Below are positions 1-6,315 of a stretch of DNA of 8,525 bases, piece after piece. The notes under the pieces were generated by a model. That model made no database searches. It worked only from the letters and a program-made list of their open reading frames with translations, and was not told where the DNA came from. This DNA comes from an uncultured Bacillota bacterium (lineage in GTDB: Bacteria > Bacillota > Clostridia > Christensenellales > QAND01), in assembly GCA_905208455.1 (NCBI GenBank), contig CAJLPK010000072.1, positions 1-8,525 on the forward strand, read 5' to 3'. Within the stretch, counting starts at the first letter, position 1. Every line of letters begins with the position of its first letter. A program made the translations under genes and the position numbers.

Positions 1-99
1 CAGCCCGGAGCCTAGTACCAAAACAACGCTTGGAACCAGGCTTACCCTTTCCCGTATATAGGCGGCCGCCTGCTTTACCTGTTGGTATTGTACGCTCAT
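1..99 (-). CDS. punA: purine nucleoside phosphorylase, N-terminal part (gene runs off the window)
   Basis: Only the first 33 codons are present; the gene continues beyond base 1. The translation starts MSVQYQQVKQAAAYI and ends in VLVLGSGL. This matches the N-terminus of trimeric purine nucleoside phosphorylases, where the LGSGLG loop takes part in phosphate binding. Family knowledge: the cytoplasmic enzyme splits purine (deoxy)nucleosides with phosphate into free base and (deoxy)ribose-1-phosphate. The ATG (99-97) directly follows the TAA stop of deoB with no base between. A strong ribosome site, AAGGGAGG at 108-115, lies inside the last deoB codons, 8 bases before the ATG. DeoB uses the sugar phosphate this enzyme makes, which supports the call. 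The fragment is too short to tell PunA from close relatives such as methylthioadenosine phosphorylase, so the symbol rests partly on context. Confidence 0.82.
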   Translation of the reverse strand, partial: MSVQYQQVKQAAAYIRERVSLVPSVVLVLGSGL

Positions 100-1278
100 T
101 TATAACGCCTCCCTTGAAATCTCCTGATAAAACGAAGTAGCCTGCAGCGCATGATCCACACCGAAAAACGCTAAAATTGTCGCCGATATGTCCGCAAAGG
201 TATCCCTTATGCCGATGTTCACGCCTTCCTTAGCCATTGGACCCATTGCAAGAATCGGAATGTATTCCCTGGAATGGTCTGTTGACGGCGTAGCGGGGTC
301 GCATCCATGGTCCGCTGTGATAATCAGCAGATCCTCGGGCCCCAGGGACGCCACAAGCTGTGGCAAGGCTTGGTCAAACGCCATGAGCGCCTCCCCATAG
401 CCCTTTACATCATTTCTGTGCCCATAGAGCATATCAAAATCGACCAGATTCGTAAAGATAAGCCCTTGGAACGGCTGCTGCATAGCACGGAGCGTCGCCT
501 GTATGCCCGCCGCGTTATCCGTCGTATGCTCAATACGGCTCAGGCCTCTTTGCGCAAAAATATCTTCAATCTTTCCAATGCCCACGGTTTCCATCCCCGC
601 TTTTTGCAAGATGTCCAGCATGGTATCCCCCGGCGGCTGTACGGAAAAGTCCTTTCTTCGCTTTGTCCGCACATAAGCCCCGCTGTGTCCTGTAAACGGC
701 CGGGCGATGACGCGTCCGACACGCCACGGCCCATCCAGCATCCGGCGTGCCTCGCGGCATATCTCATATAGGGCTTCTACCGGGATCACCTCTTCATGCG
801 CTGCAATCTGAAATACGCTGTCCGCAGAGGTATAGACAATGGGAAAGCCTGTGCGTATATGCTCATCGCCCAGTTCCTGTATGATTTTTGTGCCGCTTTC
901 CGCTCGGTTCCCGATTACCCGCCTGCCGATCCTTTTTTCAAATTCTTCCAAGCATTCCCTAGGGAACCCGTTCGGGAACGTAGGAAACGGCTTGTCCAAC
1001 ACAAGCCCTGCAATCTCCCAATGCCCGCCTGTGGTATCCTTTCCTTGGAAACGCTCCGCCGCCTTGCCGTAGCAGCCTTTCGGCGCCGATACCCTGCCTG
1101 GCAGTCCGCATCCATCAATATTGGCAAGCCCCATAGCACAAAGGTTGGGCAACGGAAATCCCGACTGCATGACATGCAAAAGCGTATGACTGCCTTCATC
1201 GCCAAAGCTTGCGGCATCCGGCAATGCGCCAATCCCAACGCTGTCCAATACGATACAAATACATTTTTTCCCGCTCAT
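100..1278 (-). CDS. deoB: phosphopentomutase DeoB
   Basis: Phosphopentomutase interconverts (deoxy)ribose-1-phosphate and the 5-phosphate, linking nucleoside breakdown to the pentose phosphate pathway. It is a cytoplasmic alkaline-phosphatase-superfamily enzyme with two Mn ions. Residues here are numbered from the ATG at 1278. D12 in the VLDSVGIG motif, D282, H287, D323, H324 and H335 match the metal ligands of the Bacillus cereus enzyme with constant spacing. T82 in GKDTTGGHWE matches the phosphorylated threonine. The length of 392 residues is typical. An ATG two codons upstream (1284) would give 394 residues, but AAAGGA (1286-1291) lies only 1 base from that ATG and 7 bases from the one at 1278, so the inner start is preferred. 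The gene begins just after the spoIIM stop and ends exactly where punA begins, so the two salvage genes are probably co-transcribed. One oddity is Gly at 84, where the family usually has Thr or Ser (GKDTxT/SGHWE). Confidence 0.96.
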   Translation of the reverse strand: MSGKKCICIVLDSVGIGALPDAASFGDEGSHTLLHVMQSGFPLPNLCAMGLANIDGCGLPGRVSAPKGCYGKAAERFQGKDTTGGHWEIAGLVLDKPFPTFPNGFPRECLEEFEKRIGRRVIGNRAESGTKIIQELGDEHIRTGFPIVYTSADSVFQIAAHEEVIPVEALYEICREARRMLDGPWRVGRVIARPFTGHSGAYVRTKRRKDFSVQPPGDTMLDILQKAGMETVGIGKIEDIFAQRGLSRIEHTTDNAAGIQATLRAMQQPFQGLIFTNLVDFDMLYGHRNDVKGYGEALMAFDQALPQLVASLGPEDLLIITADHGCDPATPSTDHSREYIPILAMGPMAKEGVNIGIRDTFADISATILAFFGVDHALQATSFYQEISREAL

Positions 1279-1285
1279 AGCCATT

Positions 1286-1291
1286 TCCTTT
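1286..1291 (-). promoter_or_regulatory. ribosome binding site deciding the deoB start
   Basis: AAAGGA on the minus strand overlaps the end of the spoIIM stop codon. It is 1 base from the ATG at 1284 and 7 bases from the ATG at 1278. The spacing favours the second ATG as the true deoB start. Confidence 0.6.
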
Positions 1292-1917
1292 CAAAGAATC
1301 CATCCATAGATCGTCCTCATCAATAAAGGGGATATAATACATTCTATCACAACTGCCGCTGCAATCGCAGCCAAGCACCCTAGATATTGCCGGCAAAACA
1401 GCAACGCCCTGCCCCCCAATGAGGTATTGGCATAGCCTTGTATTCGTCCGCCATGCACAGCCAAATAGACATAGCTTGGCAAATACAGGCAGTTTTGTAA
1501 CGCCAGCATGACAAAAGCCAAAAACAGGCCGCCAAAGCCGTATGCGAGCTGCATGCCATGCAACGTGAACCCAATGCCAAAACCCTTTGCCCATAGGGCA
1601 ATGCCGGAGCATACCGATAAATAGGGCGACAAGCTGCCTACAAATAAAAGCCCCACCGTTCTCAATGCATTGAGAACAGCAGTCAACAGCATCGCCGCCA
1701 ACGGCATGTCGGGCGAGGCTGCCTGTGCCAGCAGCGCAGAGGCCTGCTGCGAAATTATCTGCCGTTCCCCCTCCTCCACACAGGAAGGAAGGGCCCATCC
1801 GCAGGCCAGCCCAACCAGCAATATAAAAAGAACAAGAAGATACCACCCGCCCATGGAGACGATTTCTTCCTGCGCCCTTTTTCTATGTCCTCGTCTACGC
1901 ACATACACAGCCGCCAT
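1291..1917 (-). CDS. spoIIM: stage II sporulation protein M (SpoIIM)
   Basis: This is a 208-residue integral membrane protein. A basic N-terminus (residues 7-15, RRRGHRKRA) precedes hydrophobic segments at about 24-43, 84-108, 128-152 and 178-200. The KGFGIGFT stretch (111-118), followed by a hydrophobic run with LALQNCLYLPSYV (138-150), is typical of SpoIIM. In model spore formers SpoIIM sits in the mother-cell membrane with SpoIID and SpoIIP. That complex remodels peptidoglycan so that the mother cell can engulf the forespore. The length agrees with the family. The ATG at 1917 follows AAAGGTGGG, a rather close ribosome site; a stop codon lies in frame at 1936-1938, so there is no start further upstream. 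The gene begins 38 bases after spo0A and ends just before deoB with no terminator on either side. The sequence is fairly divergent and the call rests on the KGF and QNxxxxP motifs, the membrane pattern and the location. Confidence 0.87.
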   Translation of the reverse strand: MAAVYVRRRGHRKRAQEEIVSMGGWYLLVLFILLVGLACGWALPSCVEEGERQIISQQASALLAQAASPDMPLAAMLLTAVLNALRTVGLLFVGSLSPYLSVCSGIALWAKGFGIGFTLHGMQLAYGFGGLFLAFVMLALQNCLYLPSYVYLAVHGGRIQGYANTSLGGRALLFCRQYLGCLAAIAAAVVIECIISPLLMRTIYGWIL

Positions 1918-1955
1918 CCCACCTTTGTCATCAGACTATGGGATAAGCACATGTT

Positions 1956-2711
1956 TTATGTCTGCGCAATGCGCAGGCTGTCCGCCATACGCGCGATATA
2001 TTCCCTATTGCTGGGCTTCCCCTTTTCCCTATCAACGGTATATCCAAAGACTCGTTCTATTTCTTTCAGGTCGCCACAGTCAAATGCGTTTTCCACCGCA
2101 TACCGCATCGAGCGCTCCACGCGCTGTGATGTGGATTCATACTCCCTGGCAATGGCCGGATACAGCTTTTCCGTCATTTTATCCATCCACTCCGGGTGCT
2201 CCAAAACCAGTTCCACAGCCCGGCAGAGATAGCGATACCCACAAAGCTTAGGCGCTACGCCGGTACGTTTGAGAGCCGCCGCCACCTCCTGCTTTGCGAT
2301 TTTCATCGCTGTAGGGCGTTGATACACCATCCCCTGCGTTCCCGTCCCTTTGGCTACCATCAAAAGCCTTTGATACAATATCTCAACCGGCGTCTGCTTA
2401 TATACCACAAAGCCAATGGGCAGCCCATGGCATTGCTCATGCCATCTTTTATCCGCCTGCGAAGTATATAGAAGGTATTTATCTGCCAGCATTGCCTTGG
2501 ACAACGCTGAAAGCGTCTCGGCATCGCGCTCTGTATCCTGCATAGATACGATGATAGCATCTATCCTTTTCCCCTTCAGCGCCTTTTCCATCCGGGGCAC
2601 ATCCAAATACCAGCCCTTCCATGCAATCGCTGGCTTTGTCTTCAAATACGCTTGAAGTGCGCCGCCTTCCTGTATATTATGATCCAATAATGCGATTTCA
2701 ACTTTTGCCAC
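1956..2711 (-). CDS. spo0A: Spo0A-type sporulation regulator with degenerate (phosphoacceptor-less) receiver domain
   Basis: Spo0A is the response regulator that commits Bacillota cells to sporulation. This 251-residue version is about 16 shorter than B. subtilis Spo0A, mostly in the linker. The effector domain (about 145-251) is well conserved: GYRYL (158-162), KLYPAIA (182-188), the recognition helix region STSQRVERSMRYAVENAF (193-210), VFGYTV (221-226) and KPSNREYIARMAD (232-244). The receiver domain (1-119) aligns without gaps at the key points: D10, D51 and D63 fall where expected. The phosphoacceptor Asp56 is Ser56, the second acidic-pocket Asp11 is His11, and MP after the acceptor is lost. 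T83 is kept, and a lysine (K105) is present but one place out of register. The start is GTG (2711-2709) with AAAGGAG 7 bases upstream. It has its own promoter-like sequence and is followed by spoIIM. Identity is secure from the effector domain; loss of classical phosphorylation is inferred from Ser56. Confidence 0.93.
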   Translation of the reverse strand: MAKVEIALLDHNIQEGGALQAYLKTKPAIAWKGWYLDVPRMEKALKGKRIDAIIVSMQDTERDAETLSALSKAMLADKYLLYTSQADKRWHEQCHGLPIGFVVYKQTPVEILYQRLLMVAKGTGTQGMVYQRPTAMKIAKQEVAAALKRTGVAPKLCGYRYLCRAVELVLEHPEWMDKMTEKLYPAIAREYESTSQRVERSMRYAVENAFDCGDLKEIERVFGYTVDREKGKPSNREYIARMADSLRIAQT

Positions 2712-2739
2712 GCTGCTTCTCCTTTATACGCTTTCCTTT

Positions 2740-2767
2740 ATTGTATCAAAGCAATTTATTTTTTCAA
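2740..2767 (-). promoter_or_regulatory. putative sigma-A promoter of spo0A
   Basis: On the minus strand, TTGAAA (2762-2767) and TACAAT (2740-2745) are 16 bases apart. Reading TTTGAA (2763-2768) as the -35 element gives 17. The -10 element ends 28 bases before the GTG start of spo0A, leaving a short leader with AAAGGAG. No hairpin terminator follows spoIIVB's downstream neighbour junction here, that is, none lies between the spoIVB stop and this site, so read-through from spoIVB is also possible. I found no good sigma-H match. Confidence 0.5.
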
Positions 2768-2774
2768 AATGGTA

Positions 2775-4052
2775 TCACTGCACCTGATCCGATTGTTGGA
2801 GCATCCATTCAATAAATACTGCATACCCTCGTGTAGGGTCGTTGATGAATACATGGGTGATAGCGCCCACCAGCTTCCCGTTTTGAATCAGCGGGCTGCC
2901 GCTCATGCCTTGTACGATACCCCCTGTCTGATCCAACAGCCGCTGATCCGTCACCTTTACAATCATCCCTTTTCCTGAGGCACGTTTCTGGTGGCTTACG
3001 CGGACAATTTCGCAATCATACGCTTTTGCTTCTCCCCCATCCAGGGTGCAGAGGATCTGGGCCGGGCCCGTCTGCACCTCATCCTGCCATCCTACCTGTA
3101 TCCCGGATGGATAGGCCTCAGAGCCAATCGCCTGGTAGCTCTTGCCATACAGCCCATACTCTGTATTGCTTTCTATTTTTCCCAAGGCTCCGGCATCTGT
3201 GACAAGAGTTCCCAGCAGCTCGCCAGGTGTTCCCTCTTCCCCCTTTTGCACACCGACAATCTCTGCCGGCACAATTTCCCCTTCCTTTAACAACAGATTG
3301 GTATTGGTATCCGCATCTGCAATGGCATGGCCTAAGGAGGCAAACGCTTGGTTTCTTTCGTCGTAATAGGTTACCGTTCCAATGCCTGCTGTGCTGTCCC
3401 TGACCCACAGCCCAATGCGAAACTGCCCATCTACCGTATCCTGCGCGGGTGTAATGGTCACGCTTGTTTCCTTCCCTTCACGCAAAATGCCAGCCGTCAA
3501 TGCCTCCTGTGCGCCGTTGATAAGCTCTGTTAGGTGGTCTGAATCCTGTACCTCCGTTCCGTCGATGCTCAAAATGATATCGCCCGGCAGTATACCGGCT
3601 TCCTTGCCGGGATTTACCGTGGTTCCCTCTGCGGTCGTAATATCGCCTGTCCCCACGACTAAGGCGCCCTTGGTATACAGCGCTACGCCGACCACATCCC
3701 CGCCCGGCACGACCGTTCTGTTGTCCTCGCTTTTCACCGTCATCTTTCTCAATGTCATTCCAGCCCAGGAAAACACGACCTCTGTTTCCCCCGCGCTGTT
3801 TGCCTCGATTTCTATTGGCTGGGAAAGATCTACCGTCTGGCCCTCGGTAATCGCTTGTCCATTTACTTCTACACCTTCCCGGTTGGCGGAAACCGACGCG
3901 CTGATTGGCAACCCCGCCTGAATCACGGTTGTTTCTCCTGCTGTAGTATATACGCGGTCCGGCAGCCCCAGCTGCCATTGCGGCAGAAAAAATTGGAACG
4001 AAAAAACCAATGCTGACGCTACCATCCCTGCAATACGAATGCCTTTTTTCAT
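2775..4052 (-). CDS. spoIVB: SpoIVB serine protease (PDZ domain, S55 peptidase family)
   Basis: SpoIVB is made in the forespore and secreted into the intermembrane space. There it cleaves partners that hold back pro-sigma-K processing, so mother-cell and forespore programmes stay in step. This 425-residue protein has an N-terminal membrane anchor (about 5-23), a PDZ domain (about 113-205, with GILPGDIILSIDG at 153-165) and a C-terminal S55 protease domain. The catalytic residues known from B. subtilis (H236, D363, S378) correspond to H242 in SLGHAI, D369 in KVTDQ and S384 in QGMSGSP. The 142- and 15-residue spacings are identical. The family block KLVGAITHVFINDPTRGY (393-410) follows. The ATG at 4052 is preceded by GAGGAG 8 bases upstream. 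The recN terminator and a candidate forespore-type promoter lie just ahead, so it is probably transcribed separately from recN. spo0A follows 63 bases downstream. The enzyme looks complete and active. Confidence 0.97.
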   Translation of the reverse strand: MKKGIRIAGMVASALVFSFQFFLPQWQLGLPDRVYTTAGETTVIQAGLPISASVSANREGVEVNGQAITEGQTVDLSQPIEIEANSAGETEVVFSWAGMTLRKMTVKSEDNRTVVPGGDVVGVALYTKGALVVGTGDITTAEGTTVNPGKEAGILPGDIILSIDGTEVQDSDHLTELINGAQEALTAGILREGKETSVTITPAQDTVDGQFRIGLWVRDSTAGIGTVTYYDERNQAFASLGHAIADADTNTNLLLKEGEIVPAEIVGVQKGEEGTPGELLGTLVTDAGALGKIESNTEYGLYGKSYQAIGSEAYPSGIQVGWQDEVQTGPAQILCTLDGGEAKAYDCEIVRVSHQKRASGKGMIVKVTDQRLLDQTGGIVQGMSGSPLIQNGKLVGAITHVFINDPTRGYAVFIEWMLQQSDQVQ

Positions 4053-4083
4053 CTGTTTTTCTCCTCACTGCTTCAATCATGGA

Positions 4084-4112
4084 TAGTATTTCCGAAAAGC
4101 CCGTGAATAAAC
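4084..4112 (-). promoter_or_regulatory. candidate sigma-F/sigma-G type promoter of spoIVB
   Basis: On the minus strand, GGAAATACTA (4084-4093) fits the forespore sigma-F -10 consensus GGNNANAHTR at every position. The overlapping AATACTA fits the sigma-G consensus CATNHTA at six of seven. GTTTA (4108-4112), fourteen bases upstream, fits the GYATA -35 element at four of five; the spacer is one base shorter than usual. The -10 element ends 31 bases before the ATG, leaving room for the GAGGAG ribosome site. In B. subtilis, spoIVB is a sigma-F/sigma-G target. Short motifs like these occur by chance, so confidence is moderate. Confidence 0.42.
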
Positions 4113-4140
4113 AAAAAAGGCGGAGAACCTCCGCCTTTGC
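4113..4140 (-). terminator. rho-independent terminator after recN
   Basis: On the minus strand, AAAGGCGGAG pairs perfectly with CTCCGCCTTT (4116-4125 and 4129-4138) around a 3-base GTT loop. The run of six T (4113-4118) overlaps the 3' edge of the stem. It begins 9 bases after the recN stop codon and should end the nadK-argR-recN transcript. The opposite strand has an equally stable hairpin but only three T after it, so the terminator works mainly for the minus strand. Confidence 0.92.
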
Positions 4141-4148
4141 TGCTCTGC

Positions 4149-5864
4149 TTATGCTTTCAGCGATTTCTTGTATGCATCTGCAGCGCTGATCATCTCTTCT
4201 GCGTGCAGCAGCCCATGGCCGCTCTGCCCTTCGCCCCCCAGCAGCCTGGCCACCTCCTGTGTGCGCTGCGCCGGCGTCAGGTGCTGCACCATCGTCTGTG
4301 TAGCATCACCCTTTACTTGTTTTTCAATGAGATAATGCCTATCCGCCATGCTGGCAAGCTGCGCCAAATGCGTAACGCAGATGACCTGACGCGTTTTGGC
4401 AATCACAGCCATTTTTTCTGCGACTACCTGGGCCATCCGCCCGCTGATGCCTGTGTCCACTTCATCGAAAATCAGGCAGTCAATGCCGTCCAGGCCGGCC
4501 GCGATATTTTTGAGCGCCAGCATGATACGCGAAGCTTCGCCGCCGCTCGCCACCTTTGCCAGCGGCTTCAACGGCTCGCCCGGGTTGGCGCTGAGCATAA
4601 ATTCCACCTCATCCAAGCCCTGTGCAGTAAACCGCATACTATCCGTTTGCTCTTCCGGTGGCAGCTCCTTAAATTTAACAGCAAACCTGGCGCGCTGCAT
4701 CCCAAGCTCGCCCAGCTCCTTCGTGACCGCCTTTTCAAAATCAGCCGCTGCTTTTTCCCGCATTGCATGCAGCGCTTTGCTCTTTGCATACAGCAAATGC
4801 AAGGTATCCTGGTATGTTTGGGAAAGCTGCTGCAAAGTCTGCTCTGCGTTTTGCAGCGCATCCAACTGCTCATAGGCGTGGGCCAGGCTTTGCTGCACGG
4901 ACTCCAGCGTACCGCCGTATTTACGCTTTAGCGTTTGCAGCTCATCCAAGCGCTCTCCGATCTGATCCAGGCGCTGCGGGTCATAATCAAAAGCGTCCTG
5001 CATCAGGCGAATTTCATCTGAAGCAGCCTCGGCTGCGAAAAAAGCCTCCTCCAGCTGATCTGCCAGCTGCTCCGCCTTTTCATCCCATTTCGCCACCGAA
5101 CGTATTTCCCGGGACGCATCGCGCAGCAATGTCACGGCGCCCTGCCCGTCTTCATTTGCCAGGCAATTCAGCACATAAGCATACGCCGTTGCGATCTTTT
5201 CTCCGTTCATCAGTTGTTGCCGCTCTTTTTTCAGCCGCTCATCCTCTTCTTCCTGGATTGCAGCCTGCTCAATTTCATTGATTTGAAACCGAAGCACATC
5301 CAGCCGGCGTTCTCTGTCCTCTCCCATCCCGCCGACATTTTCAATTTCTTTCCGAATAGATTTTGCTTTTTCCAGCAGAGAGCCTATTTCTTCGCGCTGC
5401 GCAGCGATCTGTTTTCCGCCAAACGCATCCAAAAGGCTTATGTGCTCTGCCGTACGCAGCAAGGATTGGTGCTCATGCTGCCCATGAATATCAATGAGCA
5501 GTTCCGCTATCTGCCGCAAGGCAGCGTTGTTGACCAAAACGCCATTGATGCGGCAGACATTGCGCCCTGTCGCATACAGCACACGAGACAGCGTGACCTC
5601 CTCATCCGGCTCAATGCCCATTTCCTCTAAGCATGCATGCAGCTCCGGCCTGTCATCCACAAACGCCGCTTCTACCATCGCCCTGTCCGCCCCATGCTGG
5701 ATCAAGTCCCTGTCTCCCCGCACGCCGAGCACAAGGTTTACAGCATCAATCAAAATGGATTTTCCGGCCCCAGTCTCTCCGGAAAACACATTGAGCCCCT
5801 CATCCAGCGTCAAAGACAAGGAACGGATCAGCGCTACATTTTGGATGGATAGATGCTGTAACAT
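4149..5864 (-). CDS. recN: DNA repair protein RecN (SMC-like ATPase)
   Basis: RecN is an SMC-like ATPase recruited to double-strand breaks; it helps bring DNA ends together for RecA-dependent repair in the nucleoid. The 571-residue length is typical. The N-terminus MLQHLSIQNVALIRSL is characteristic, followed by the Walker A motif GETGAGKS (29-36). A long charged, Glu/Gln/Leu-rich middle (about 150-380) is expected to form the coiled coils. The ABC signature ASGGEASR (439-446), Walker B CLIFDEVDTG (463-472, D467/E468) and a switch histidine in CVTHLAQ (about 496-502) follow. All ATPase motifs are intact. The ATG at 5864 lies one base after the argR TGA, and no good ribosome site is visible before it, so translation is probably coupled to argR. 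It is the last gene of its transcript and is followed by a clear terminator. Confidence 0.98.
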   Translation of the reverse strand: MLQHLSIQNVALIRSLSLTLDEGLNVFSGETGAGKSILIDAVNLVLGVRGDRDLIQHGADRAMVEAAFVDDRPELHACLEEMGIEPDEEVTLSRVLYATGRNVCRINGVLVNNAALRQIAELLIDIHGQHEHQSLLRTAEHISLLDAFGGKQIAAQREEIGSLLEKAKSIRKEIENVGGMGEDRERRLDVLRFQINEIEQAAIQEEEDERLKKERQQLMNGEKIATAYAYVLNCLANEDGQGAVTLLRDASREIRSVAKWDEKAEQLADQLEEAFFAAEAASDEIRLMQDAFDYDPQRLDQIGERLDELQTLKRKYGGTLESVQQSLAHAYEQLDALQNAEQTLQQLSQTYQDTLHLLYAKSKALHAMREKAAADFEKAVTKELGELGMQRARFAVKFKELPPEEQTDSMRFTAQGLDEVEFMLSANPGEPLKPLAKVASGGEASRIMLALKNIAAGLDGIDCLIFDEVDTGISGRMAQVVAEKMAVIAKTRQVICVTHLAQLASMADRHYLIEKQVKGDATQTMVQHLTPAQRTQEVARLLGGEGQSGHGLLHAEEMISAADAYKKSLKA

Positions 5865-5865
5865 A

Positions 5866-6315
5866 TCATTTCGCCATTCTTTTTAGTTTCTTGATAAAAT
5901 CTGCCATGTTTACGCCCTCGTGCACTGCGATAAAAATTGTATTATCCCCTGCTATGGAGCCGCAGATCTCGGTTAGGTGCATGGTATCCAGCGCCTCTCC
6001 CGCCGCATTGGCCGAGCCGGACAGCGTACGGATCACAACAAGATTGCCCGTAGCTTCAATGCTGATGACTACATCCGAAAATAAACGGATCATCGCGGAT
6101 TGGCTGCGCACATCCTTCTTTTCAGCCGCCGTATAGCAGTATACTCCCTTATCGGACAGGGTCTTAATCAAGCGAAGCTCTTTGATGTCGCGCGAAATCG
6201 TAGCCTGGGTAACGGGAAAATTACGCTCTTTGAGAATTTCCGCCAATTCCTCCTGCGTTTCCACATTCATCGAATCGATGATCTCCAAAATCATCTCTTG
6301 ACGTTTGTTTTTCAT
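5866..6315 (-). CDS. argR: arginine repressor ArgR/AhrC
   Basis: ArgR is the hexameric arginine-responsive regulator that represses arginine biosynthesis and, in Bacillota, can activate catabolism. Numbered from the ATG at 6315, the protein has 149 residues, normal for the family. The N-terminal winged helix includes TQEELAEIL (20-28) and the recognition region VTQATISRDIKELRLIK (35-51). The C-terminal arginine-binding and oligomerisation domain has GSANAAGEALD (100-110) and GSIAGDNTIF (119-128). Asp124 is the aspartate expected to contact arginine; the usual second Asp of GDDT is Asn125. A longer reading frame extends to 6348, but GGAGG stands 7 bases before the ATG at 6315, and that ATG overlaps the nadK TGA as ATGA. 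The inner start is therefore clear. Its place before recN is the classical ahrC-recN order. Confidence 0.96.
   Translation of the reverse strand: MKNKRQEMILEIIDSMNVETQEELAEILKERNFPVTQATISRDIKELRLIKTLSDKGVYCYTAAEKKDVRSQSAMIRLFSDVVISIEATGNLVVIRTLSGSANAAGEALDTMHLTEICGSIAGDNTIFIAVHEGVNMADFIKKLKRMAK

Noticed and set aside
307..1326. Plus-strand open frames opposite deoB (154 and 176 codons)
   Set aside because: They are antisense to a well-conserved deoB, show no recognisable motifs, and lack convincing ribosome sites.
1916..1944. Inverted repeat ATCCCA/TGGGAT that could fold over the spoIIM start codon
   Set aside because: Only six base pairs with a 17-base loop; too weak to claim as a regulatory hairpin.
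2547..2711. A frameshift or assembly error as the cause of the odd Spo0A receiver
   Set aside because: The frame is open throughout and D10, D51 and D63 stay in register with canonical Spo0A, so the changes look like substitutions.
2756..2768. Possible Spo0A-binding box (0A box) at the spo0A -35 region
   Set aside because: It matches the usual consensus only in the GAAAAA half (about 8 of 12) and lacks the TGTCGAA core; AT-rich sequence gives such matches by chance.
4137..4931. Long plus-strand open frame (264 codons) opposite recN
   Set aside because: It lies entirely antisense to recN, which has all family motifs. The product resembles no protein I know, is rich in Cys, His and Leu, and is a frame shadow of the minus-strand codon use.
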